From: Tubulanus polymorphus | Taxonomy: Eukaryota; Nemertea; Palaeonemertea; Tubulaniformes; Tubulanidae | Direction: 5' to 3' | Length of the DNA: 64,000 nucleotides | Assembly (NCBI RefSeq): GCF_964204645.1 | Contig: NC_134025.1 | Location: forward strand, 28,612,001 to 28,676,000 | In this document: positions 43,839 through 56,129 of the stretch, piece by piece | How positions within the stretch are numbered: position 1 is the first letter of the stretch | Layout: each line of letters begins with the position of its first letter | Translations under genes and position numbers: made by a program | The notes under the pieces: model-generated | The model's database searches: none | What the model saw: only the letters and a program-made list of their open reading frames with translations | What the model was told of the DNA's origin: nothing

Positions 43839-45059
43839 CTAATCCTCTGATTCGGTTTCGTCTTTATTTTCTTTAGCTTGTTTGAATTTTTCCTTCACCA
43901 TGTTTAAACCCGGTTCGTTGCATTCATTCCAATAAGGCAACGACTTCATTCGTTTCATGTAAGCTACGATATTACCCCAATGAGACAAGTCGTAGTCCAA
44001 TGGCTCTAAACTCGAGATCGATGCTGCTATGTGAAGATCAGCAATAGTCATATGTGCTCCGGTCGTGTATGCCTTCCCTTCCAGATATTTATCAAACGAA
44101 TTGAATGATTCTTCCAGCGCTTTTTTCGCCTCGTCACTAGGCTCGGAACCTTCACTAAAAAACGATTTCTGAAAAAATACATCGAGAATATTGTGGAAAT
44201 TCGCGTTTGAAATTTATTTTACACATATATAGTTGATATGGAACTATATGAAATGAAAATATTGAATAAAACATCGTTATTCATGAAATTATGTCAGCCG
44301 CTGTACGATTGCTGTACGAACCTGTCACTCTTCTAAGAATTGACCTTACCCGACTGTGTGTACGTTATAAACCCACCCACCGCCCCCCGTCTACCACACA
44401 CTAAAGGACATCATAGCATTAAAGATTTCTAAAGATCTAAACTATGTGCCGGCGTTTGAACGGCGTTTATATCCAAAGCAACTTACCAAATAAGGTATAA
44501 TTTTACCAAATATTTGTTCCATATCGTAGAACAGGAGCCTGTTAACTAATCCACGTTTTTGGGGATCCGCTGGATACAGTGTATCATTGATACTGTACCT
44601 ATCTGCTAGATACATATTCACAGCCCGACTGAAATACGTGCGATGCAAATTAATTTTTCACAGTCCGAAGACATATACAATTCGAATTTCAAAAATTACG
44701 TGTGTAAATTCGTACCTTTCCCATAAATGGTAACCATTATCATCGATTGTAGGTAAAGTATGATCTGGATTTACCTGTGGGAAAATACGTGCATATACAT
44801 TTTACAGAATTGGAGATGGCGATTTAAACTATCTGGAACTTATCAGTTGTAATGAAGTACCCCCCCCCCCCCCCATTATTTCATTTTATAGGTTTATAGG
44901 TTTAACAATTACCTTCAAAAATTCCGGATGAAACTGTTCCTCAGAAAATAAATCAACTGGTAAAAGTTTTATCTGTAATTTAAGTTCCTTGATTGTAAGT
45001 AGCACAGCACGACTCGGTGGTCCAGCAGGCTCAAAATACACAAATATCGGATCCTTCAT
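43839..45059 (-). CDS. Glutathione S-transferase, Delta/Epsilon-like, complete, four exons
   Basis: Exons 45059-44913, 44774-44716, 44628-44487 and 44168-43839 join in phase to 678 bases, 225 residues plus TAG, the usual cytosolic GST length. The N-terminal thioredoxin-like domain (about 1-80) carries RAVLLTIKELKL, HPEFLKVNPDHTLPTI with its cis-proline, DNGYHLWESRAV (the glutathione-binding E-S pair) and YLADRY. The helical C-terminal domain contains a MTIADLHIAASIS segment, the conserved N-capping box region, and a final KSLPYWNEC. Known family role: conjugation of glutathione to electrophiles in the cytosol. Oddity: Delta/Epsilon enzymes normally have a catalytic Ser in a PxS motif near residue 10, but here the local sequence is EPAGPPSRAV, with Gly at the aligned place and a Ser two residues after the next Pro. 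The acidic, lysine-rich tail (KENKDETESED) is also unusual. Every splice site is GT-AG. Confidence 0.93.
44862..44875 (+). repeat. Poly-C tract in GST intron 1
   Basis: An uninterrupted run of about 14-16 C bases (G on the coding strand) lies in the first GST intron, between the exons ending at 44913 and starting at 44774. Length is uncertain because such runs are prone to assembly and replication slippage. Confidence 0.8.
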
Positions 45060-45918
45060 TTTGTTCCCTTATATAGTTGCCACTGGTATCATACCTATAT
45101 AACAGCGGTGTATTTCGGTTTGACGACCGGTTTTTCTATCACGCTCATAGTTTAATGTCAAACAACACAGTATTTATCGAGCCCTCACGGTGTTTAAAGG
45201 AAATTCGACAAAACAATATTCTCTTTAGAAAAAAAACACTCAATAGAATATTCATGCCCTCACGCGACGTGGCCACTGAAATATATCTCTCGAATACATC
45301 CTCAAGAATATCTACGTAAGGCATTAACTAGAAAACATGAAATATTATCAGAATTGTCAACAAATAAACCAAGAAAAATGCGATATATGCCAAATGCAAT
45401 GCCATGCCGGTTTTAGCAGACCCACATATCAGAATTTCTCAGGCTAAATCTGGTATGGCATTTGGTATTTGGTATTTGGCACAGCATTATTCTCTCTATA
45501 GTAACCTTCTCTGATATTGTCTGTACAGTCTTTGACCTAATATATAATGTCTTTTTCTGCTTTGCTTGAGGGGACGTTGGGTGCCCTGGCTCAGTCGATT
45601 TTGGTGGGGTCCTCTCGGGTCGGGTTGAAATAGACATTGAAACGTATATTCTCTTTATCTTCATGTAAAATATTACAGTAGAACTCGCTTACGTAGTTAT
45701 AGATTTTTTAAAGTCCGGATTTACACCGATTCGGGTTAAATTTTTAGGTCCATTTGGCCCGGAGCCGTGTGAGCTGTTGTAAGTGGTTCGGATTTTACGA
45801 GGTCACTGAGCAGTCCACACTGGTCATCCGAGTGTTGAGTGAGTTCTATTGTTCTAGTGTACGTTGTGTTCGTAGCACTGTTATGCAGTTTACTTGTTTG
45901 TATGTATTTGAACCTGTT
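45060..45918. other. Upstream region of the GST; no gene
   Basis: This should hold the GST promoter. TATATAAGG on the minus strand (45076-45068) lies only about 10 bases before the ATG, too close for a normal TATA box unless the real first exon is elsewhere. A second TATA-like GTTATATAG lies at 45103-45095. Sequences at about 45389-45409 and 45452-45480 are imperfect inverted copies of a TGCCAAATGCAATGCC-type motif. I see no coding sequence. Confidence 0.4.
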
Positions 45919-46293
45919 CAAGACAACATGGAATTTTATAAACTGTTAGCGATAAAGTGAAACAAATGGGGAATCCCCTCATACTGGGAACTGGCGGCCG
46001 TACAGTAGGCCTACACAGCGCCATCGATTGACTGCACGTTGTTGAATCCAGACAGAGGAACCGTACGTAAGTCATTCCTCGAATGTCGTCTGAGGTCTTC
46101 CATACAAGACAACACGGAACTTTATATACTGTTAGTGATAAAGTGAAACAAATGGGGAATCCCCTCATACTGGGAACTGGCGGCATGAAGCCGCCACTAG
46201 TGCTGTACAGTAGGCCTACACAGCGCGCACAGCGCCATTGATTGACTGTACGTTATTGAATCCAGACAGAGGAACCGTACGTAAGTCATTCCT
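45919..46293 (+). repeat. Tandem segmental duplication, copies of about 161 and 190 bp
   Basis: Copy 1 spans 45919-46079 and copy 2 spans 46104-46293. Both run from CAAGACAACA(T/C)GGAA through AAATGGGGAATCCCCTC and GTAGGCCTACACAGCG to CCGTACGTAAGTCATTCCT. Copy 2 carries about 21 extra bases (CATGAAGCCGCCACTAGTGCT) and a GCGCACA insertion. Otherwise divergence is low, so the duplication looks young. Both end with a perfect GTAAGT donor-like site in plus orientation. No long frame is shared. Confidence 0.88.
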
Positions 46294-46472
46294 TTCCTGT
46301 TTGATTTAGTTTGTCTCTAAGACTCCATTTCGCAATATGCTGCCGCTGCCGTTCATTCTACCGAGAAGGCGTACATTATTGTATCGTGTGTTTGTATCTC
46401 TTAAAATCACAGGGGCTCGTATCACAAGCTTGGGGATGAACTGTAGCTTAGATCATCCAGTATCCCTGGTAC

Positions 46473-46554
46473 TATATATATATATATATATGTATATATA
46501 TACACACACACACGCACACGCACGCGCACGCGCACGCGCGCACGCACGCACACG

Positions 46555-46594
<40 letters not shown>

Positions 46595-46596
46595 CA
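46473..46596 (+). repeat. Compound TA / CA / CGCA microsatellite
   Basis: About 28 bases of TA (with a TG) pass into CA, CGCA and CGCG units and back into a run of CA. The whole tract alternates pyrimidine and purine, the classic sequence pattern for left-handed Z-DNA. Apparent frames here encode only Tyr-Ile or Cys-Val runs and are not genes. Confidence 0.92.
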
Positions 46597-46996
46597 TCCC
46601 CGCCAAAACGAAGTTTCATTTTGACGCCCCCGACAGCACGAACTTTCGTTTTGGCGCCGCCACCAAAACAACGAAAAACGTCCAATTTTCTCTGAAAGTT
46701 CGTTTTGGCGCGCCAAAACAAAGAAAATATAAACGAACTTTCATTTTGGCGCCCCACCAAAACTAGCATTCAACCACTGAAATTATTTTTCAATTTGGCG
46801 CGTTGATCCTGTGTGTAATTTGCATTCATTTGCATATATAGAATTATTTTACGTGGTTGAAAGTATTTTGGCGGGGGCGACAAAATGAAAGTTCGTTTTG
46901 GCGGGGGCGCCAAAACGGAATATTCTTTGTTTTGGTGCGCAAGAACGGACTTTCGGAGAAAATTTGACGTTTTTTTCGTTTTGGCGTTCTGGCGCC
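46597..46996. repeat. Foldback (long imperfect inverted) repeat
   Basis: The left arm at about 46662-46771 is complementary to the right arm at about 46864-46986, separated by a loop of about 92 bases. Both arms carry the module CGAACTTTC(A/G)TTTTGGCGCC and ACGTC(C/A)AATTTTCTC(T/C)GAAAGT. A further diverged module copy lies at 46597-46660. The arms match imperfectly, with small indels. No frame encodes a transposase, and target-site duplications were not identified. It may be a non-autonomous foldback or MITE-like element. Confidence 0.8.
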
Positions 46997-47223
46997 CTCA
47001 TTTACATACCAAGAATTTTACGCTATGTCCCTTATCAGCCACCATAGGAAAGAGTTTTTCGCCAGGTTTTTTACATAGAATTAGATCGTGCTAAAATCTA
47101 GTCAACTCTTACACTCGAGAATTAGCGAATACTTCAGTTAGTCCAGTACGGTAGTGTACCCGTCGTTCCACGAATTCAGACTAATACCGCATTGTACTCG
47201 TTTTTACAGCCATTTTCCGTAAG

Positions 47224-47762
47224 ATGTCTCACGAACTCCTGATACCAGGCTGTAACACTGTGTGGTTGACTAGAAATAGTGGCTGCCCTGCAGTTAATGC
47301 TGTCGCATTAGGATTCCAGCCTAACGCGGGCCCGCTGTATTCAGCTGTAGCCGATACACCCGTGGGTAGAATCCCCGGTAAAGCAAAAGATAATACGTGT
47401 TGGTATTCGTTGAACGGAAGAGAGGAATGTACCGATCAATTTTGGTGGGTTTGCAGTCCCAGTAAAGTTAGTTCATATGTAAGTATGAAATAATAGAATT
47501 ACATTGTAATGAATTCACAGCATGATTTTGTATGGAAAAAGTCATAAAACAGTCATATATTTCACAGCGTGGAAATTTCCCGAAGAACCCAATTACTGGC
47601 GGTTACCAACACGATGGAACTGGTATCTACTACCTGGTTGTAGCGGACACACCTTACGGTACAATACCCGGTAAAATTCGTCCTGGAAGTAATCAGTGCA
47701 GTTACGCGTACGGAGGTAGAGAGGAAACTTCTTCGCAATTTTCATACGTCGTTTTGAAATAA
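47224..47762 (+). CDS. DM9-repeat protein (DUF3421), candidate mannose-binding lectin
   Basis: Exon 1 is 47224-47478 (donor GTAAGT) and exon 2 is 47568-47762 (acceptor TTTCACAG). They join in phase 0 into 149 residues ending in TAA. There is no signal peptide, so a cytosolic protein is expected. Two DM9 repeats are clear. In repeat 1: AVALGFQPNAGPLYSAVADT, then RIPGKAKDNTCWYSLNGREE. In repeat 2: GGYQHDGTGIYYLVVADTPY, then GTIPGKIRPGSNQCSYAYGG. The PGK motif followed by a Cys and a GxEE turn is typical of the family. In oysters two-DM9 proteins bind mannose and take part in pathogen recognition; that role is known for relatives and inferred here. An AATAAA overlaps the stop (47758-47763) and another lies at 48077-48082. 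The start ATG (AAGATGTCT) has a good context. Any 5' UTR exon was not placed. Confidence 0.93.
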
Positions 47763-47763
47763 A
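47758..47763 (+). terminator. Polyadenylation signal AATAAA overlapping the DM9 stop codon
   Basis: The hexamer overlaps the TAA stop at 47760-47762. If used, the 3' UTR would be only about 15-25 bases. The alternative AATAAA at 48077-48082 would give a 3' UTR of about 330 bases and is the more usual arrangement. Confidence 0.4.
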
Positions 47764-48024
47764 GAGAGCCATTTATTCCGCTTACGATGTATGTAAATCA
47801 ATACAAGCCCTTCCATATATACCACAAGGCAGTGTTGATAAATCATATATGATGTATAAAATAAGAATCTTGTTCTAAAATGTTTTAAAATGCTAACTCT
47901 TTTTTTGTCTAGAAGTATTAGGAATACCAGTCCGTTCCAGTCCGGAATACCAGTTTTTATTTGTTAATTGCCCAGAAAATAACATGTCGTTTAGTATTTT
48001 TGTATTCAGATCATAATCAAGATT

Positions 48025-48084
48025 TATATTACAATTTAGTTATTGTGAAATTTATATTACAACTTAGTAATTGTGAAATAAAAC
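48025..48084 (+). repeat. Direct repeat of about 28 bp, two copies
   Basis: TTTATATTACAA(T/C)TTAGT and (T/A)ATTGTGAAAT occur twice back to back, about 48031-48082, downstream of the DM9 gene. The second copy ends in the AATAAA hexamer. Confidence 0.75.
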
Positions 48085-48351
48085 ATACTATTGATTATCG
48101 TCTATGAATTACTGATGTTGTTGTTTATTCTATTACCACAATATGTGTACCTCATTTTACACTTCTATCTGTTTTCATTAGTATGGCTCATTAAATAATG
48201 TCTGTTTTGAAAGACGAATACAAATTATTTTTCTGCTTAATTCTTTCGGTGCAGAAAAATGGCTACCGGGTAGAAATAATGAATTTCTAGAAATAATTTC
48301 ATAGAAATAATTATGTTTCTGGTAGCCACAAAAAGATAGTATGATTGTGGT

Positions 48352-49329
48352 ACTTTGCTGCGTATGAAATGGCCTCGTGATTTCTATCGTTTCAAGAAAG
48401 GATTCTGCGCTGGTTTATGTAACTCTGCAGCCAAAGATCAATGTCGTTGTTCGTGTCAGTTTTACCGCAGGGTTACATATTTGATCATTCGGACGCGGAT
48501 TATTACCAGACGAATGGTACTTTGTTTAATCAGCCGCGAGGACTTGTGGCCATTTAGCTTCACGAGACTACAGTAAATGTAAAACCACACACAGATTTGT
48601 AGCGGTTCGTAAAACAATGCTTCGGGGCCGACATACTACCTCTTTATAAATTGGGAAAACTTACAGAACCTGAAATAAAGATACCGCTAGATGATCCGCT
48701 GCTGGATTTCAGCGTGGGTTCTGAAATGAAACTATGACATCGACACACCCATCACCTTGAAACTCCTTTAGTTGAGCCCGTTGTTCCGGGTACCAATGAC
48801 ATAAGTCGGGTTACAGGGTGCCGTATACCACAGATGGGCATCAACTTCAGTCAGACATTTAAACACCTGAGCTCTCTTAACAAGTTCAACAGATCTGGCT
48901 CAAGTCTTATTTCCCCTTACATAGTTTTTTGGTGGAGCGATGAACTTTCATTTAATGAAATTCGAACCACGCTCAAAACCGTCGAACGGAAGGACATCCT
49001 AGCCGATCTACTGAAAGGTAGCTTTTACAGCGGCCAGCCCAGCAGTTAGAAGACGAGCAGAGATACATTGTCTGTCAGAGGAGCGATCATATCGATGATC
49101 ATGCGGGGATTGATGAGACATTTGGGGCTATTTGTGGAATCCAATCTCGCTAATTCAATCGGCACTATACTGAGGAAACATCAGGAAATGTATTTTGCCA
49201 TATTACCTGATAACATTGTTAGTCTAGTTGCCGAACCACATAGGAACCGAATTCAGTGTCCGTACCGTCTTGGCGAGACCCATTTTAACTTCTCTCTCAA
49301 ACGGCATGCGAGTTCGGATTCTTTCTAGT
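48352..49329 (+). pseudogene. Frameshifted relic of an unrecognised protein-coding sequence
   Basis: Several plus-strand stretches with protein-like composition follow one another in different frames: 48352-48450, then a second frame to about 48553, then about 48610-48738, 48760-49047 and 49068-49329. Each is broken by stops or frame changes. The GC content and the density of long open pieces exceed the flanks. No splice signals separate the pieces, which suggests an intronless source such as a transposable element, a retroposed copy or an old viral insertion. I do not recognise the family. A large-DNA-virus structural gene is one possibility I cannot test, so I give no product. Confidence 0.45.
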
Positions 49330-51873
49330 TGTTAGCATTACGTATACTATTTCTAGTAATTTACGAGTTGATTCTAAAGAATGGTCTCAAAGAATGCTAT
49401 AAATATTTCGCTATTTGTTCGCGTTTATTCGGAATTTTTCGGATTTCAGGCCACCACACGTAGTATACAGTACTCTATAAGATATATTCCATGCGTAATA
49501 CGTAGCACCTCTAGAGTACTAATCTCAAGTCTTCTTATGGCGATATCGGTGGATTTTTGACGGGATGTAATTTACGGCGCCGTCGCTAACAACCGACCAG
49601 AGGACACACACGTATTTTTACACTGGTTGCCGCTGAGCGTGGACGACACGTTTAGTGTTAACTGAACGCTGTGGGCGTTATGAGATTAGCCCGGAATCAA
49701 TCAATCTTTGTTTATATCCATCTGTATCAATCTGTACCTTAATTAATTGATTGGGCCCGCTAAATGCTCGCCAATCCATTCATTATATACTGGCATATTG
49801 CTGCTGACCATATGTTATATTGCAGTTGTTAATACTTGTCTATTTCCATCATGATTTTCATTTCATTAGGCATTCTGTAAGAATGGGTAGTATAAGTTTA
49901 GGTCTCTACAAGAAGTAACCATGGCTGAGAGCAGGGAGATAACTGGAGATAAGTAAAATTAAAAAGGACTTATGTGAGTAGTGCCATGATGATCGGGACT
50001 GCATGGTCATCTGTATCCCAAACACATACTGCGAACAATACACAACTGCTCATAGAATCGGGCCTTCTCTTAAGATAGTTAGGAGATTTTGAAATGAATA
50101 TTTCATTGTACGTACGCGAATACATTATTGATTTTCAAGTTTACTTAAAGATAATAAGGAAGAGAATTATACTTCAATTACCAAATTGAAAATGATATTC
50201 AAAAAGATTTCGATGAATCACTGGATTCAGTGCATTGATCCAGCGCTAACTAAACATTACGTTGAGTGAATTTGAGCTATGCTTCTTGAGTAAATATCTA
50301 CAGCAGAACCGAAACTTACACCGATCAGTACCGGGGGCAATCGCGTGTTTTCGTAGGGATTTTTAGGAATGGTGGTTTTTGCGTCGTCGTAAAATGACTA
50401 TTTACTCTGCGTAGATACCCATGAGGAATTGATGACGGTTTGTAACAACAACATCATACGATGCCTTCAGGTTTCAAATAGCTGAATGAAAACAAAAGAT
50501 TAACAACTACAGACGAAGACATCATTCTTATATTATTGCTAAAGTTCTCTAATGTATACTCTCAGAATTGCAGGCATGCGCAGATTACACGAATTACACT
50601 GTTTACTAAAGCATTTAGAATGAATTGATTGAATATGAAGCTTTGCTGTTATCAAAAGAACCTTACATGGTATACATAATATTGAGATGCTATCCTCGCA
50701 GGATGTGAATATATATTTTTGCAACAAAACGACCCGAAGACATATTTTGGTGAAAAGGCCAAGCGCCCTAGCTGCTTGACGTTTATTATATATATGGCCT
50801 AATTAATTAGGTAATACGGCAGTGGGCTAAAACAATGATAACGTGTTGTCTATAATCTGTGAAAAACTATAAAATTATATGATACGTATCTGATACATGC
50901 ATTTTATATTTCATAACACAAAGCTATTAAAACGGATAGGAGACCACCTGTTTCACTCGTTTATCGTCAAAGGGAAAGGATTTGAATAATAAAAGCGTAA
51001 CCCGTATGATGTTCTTATACAACTTGCTAAGCGATCCACAAACCGCTGAAGTTTCATGAGCGAAGATTGATGATCATTCCAAATTGGGTAAGTTCAAGCG
51101 ATCCGATTTATAGGATGTTTCGCTCAGGTAATATGGTCATGATGGTGTCACTGCGCGTCACATTGACCGTCAAGCGTAAGCGGTTAACCGAAGTCAAAAA
51201 TGATTACTGTCGGTTTTTTGTGTTAGTCGACTATTTGCGAACTAAAGCTCAACGCAAACGAAACTGCGACACGAAAACAAACATGTTTGGGCTCGAAAAC
51301 TTTGTTCTCGAAAAGCCATGTTTCTCGCTACAGCGGTCGACACGGCGAAACGCTCGTTTCTGTCTCCGTGTTCCGTGTCTCCATATACACCGTGTGCGTC
51401 GGGGTGTAGTGAAATCGAATGTCAGTTATAGCCGAAAATGTAGTCCGAAAATAGCGAACCACGCAACTGAGCACGATTGCAGTAGTTCGGACTTAGTTCC
51501 AAGATGGCCGACTATGAAATTCGTATGACCGAACTATTGCGCGTTCGATTATTAACTGCGACCACTAGTCGAGACTAATTACGAAGTTCGCCCAGTATGA
51601 CGCATATAATCGATAGTCTATTCAAACATTAATTTGAACATAAGTTTCTCTAACGGCGGGTATGACGTAATTCTTTTGCTGAAATGAAGTAAAACAGACA
51701 TCGACTTTAATCAGAATCTTTTAAAGTGCGCGCAATATTAGAACACTGCAACATCAATCCAACACTGTAAGCGTCGTCACTCTGTATCATACAGGTTTTA
51801 ATTGCAAGCCAGCTCAGAAATGGTCTCCGACACCCCGGAATAAGCCTAGTACGGAATAATAGCACGCGCCAGT
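49330..51873. other. Intergenic stretch without a supported gene
   Basis: The longest frame is 153 codons on plus at 51067-51528; it is Arg-rich and unrecognised. A short 24-codon frame starts at 51504 with a strong context (CCAAGATGGCC) and ends before any donor. The AAGATGGC word is also a YY1-type promoter motif, so this GC-richer patch could be a promoter. Nothing else is supported. Confidence 0.4.
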
Positions 51874-52314
51874 TTAGTTTGAAGTCACTTGATTAATTTT
51901 CGAGGCGTATTTCAGTTTGATTTGGTTTTTAGCGTGTCTTCCGCGTGTCTTTTTTGGACGTTTCGGTCTGTGGCGATGATGAACTTTTCTTTCATGTTTT
52001 GAAATCGCCGGGTGATGATCGCGTGACCTTTGGCCTTTAGTCTTTATAAAGTGTAATTTGTCCTCGTAAATCATGCAACCATCGTCCACCTGTGCTCCTC
52101 CGCTAGACCAGCAGCCGTCTTGACACGTTGATAAGTCGTAATGAATCGTCATTTCATCGCAATAAACGCATTTTAAGAGACAATGTTCGATCAAAGAGCT
52201 TTTCATCTGTTGCTCACGTTTACTGATTGCTCCCGTCGAATATGGCAGGTAGAGCAATATATGCGACGATAAAACAGAAATGAAATATTTAAACCACTGC
52301 GGCGACATCTTCAT
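51874..52314 (-). CDS. Secreted Cys-rich prohormone with eclosion-hormone-like cysteine spacing
   Basis: One coding exon of 146 residues begins at an ATG placed directly after a TATATTTTCAG acceptor, so an upstream 5' UTR exon is likely. Residues 1-29 form a signal peptide with a hydrophobic core (FISVLSSHILLYLPY). A dibasic Lys-Arg at 32-33 is a candidate prohormone cleavage site. Six cysteines at 45, 49, 52, 64, 68 and 80 have the spacing C-x3-C-x2-C-x11-C-x3-C-x11-C. Arthropod eclosion hormones have C-x3-C-x2-C, about 12, C-x3-C, about 10, C, a close match. The rest of the chain (from about 94) is very basic and rich in Lys, Arg and His, with several more dibasic sites. Family membership rests on spacing alone, because little other sequence agrees. 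The alternative is an unrelated secreted Cys-rich peptide. Confidence 0.6.
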   Translation of the reverse strand: MKMSPQWFKYFISVLSSHILLYLPYSTGAISKREQQMKSSLIEHCLLKCVYCDEMTIHYDLSTCQDGCWSSGGAQVDDGCMIYEDKLHFIKTKGQRSRDHHPAISKHERKVHHRHRPKRPKKTRGRHAKNQIKLKYASKINQVTSN

Positions 52315-55680
<3,366 letters not shown>

Positions 55681-56037
55681 GTCCACGCCTACGTGTCATT
55701 TTTCATCTGCTAAACGAAGTGTATATATATAGTGGATGCTTTGTGCGGACGAAGCGCTCGGTGACAGATTGGCAAAACACTGGCAAAAACATACACCTGG
55801 TGCATAAGTGTATTTTCATTGCTTTTAATTTTTGCGGTATGCCATTTATTCAAATGATAAGAAGATTGAAAAGTCTATCAGACCAATGGTTAAAAATAAT
55901 GAATAGCAGAGTATTTGTGTTTAATAATTGCTGTGAATCATTGTTATCTTTTCTTAAACCATTATTTAGTCTAACCACGGTCACGTCCCGTCTCCATTTG
56001 TTGCTTATCTTAAAACCTTAAAAATTTCTAAACGATC

Positions 56038-56046
56038 TATAAAAGG
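56038..56046 (+). promoter_or_regulatory. TATA box of the Cys-rich repeat gene
   Basis: TATAAAAGG, a perfect TATA consensus, lies 84 bases before the ATG at 56130. A start about 30 bases downstream, near 56070, would leave a 5' UTR of about 60 bases with no splice site needed. No other TATA match this good lies in the interval. Confidence 0.6.
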
Positions 56047-56129
56047 AATAGGTAGTTTGGTGACGTGTGGTATTGAGTTGTCGCTCGTTTTCTGCCAACC
56101 TGAATATTTCTACTCGTGAATACCGAATA

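Noticed and set aside
45068-45103. TATATAAGG and GTTATATAG as the GST promoter TATA box
   Set aside because: They lie about 10 and 37 bases before the ATG, too close to leave a normal 5' UTR; a separate UTR exon would be needed.
46337-46769. Frames of 87-115 codons rich in Cys-Val and Thr-His
   Set aside because: They translate the TA/CA/CGCA microsatellite and the foldback arms; no independent coding signal.
51067-51528. 153-codon plus-strand Arg-rich frame
   Set aside because: No motif, biased composition that fits a GC-richer non-coding patch, and no splice support.
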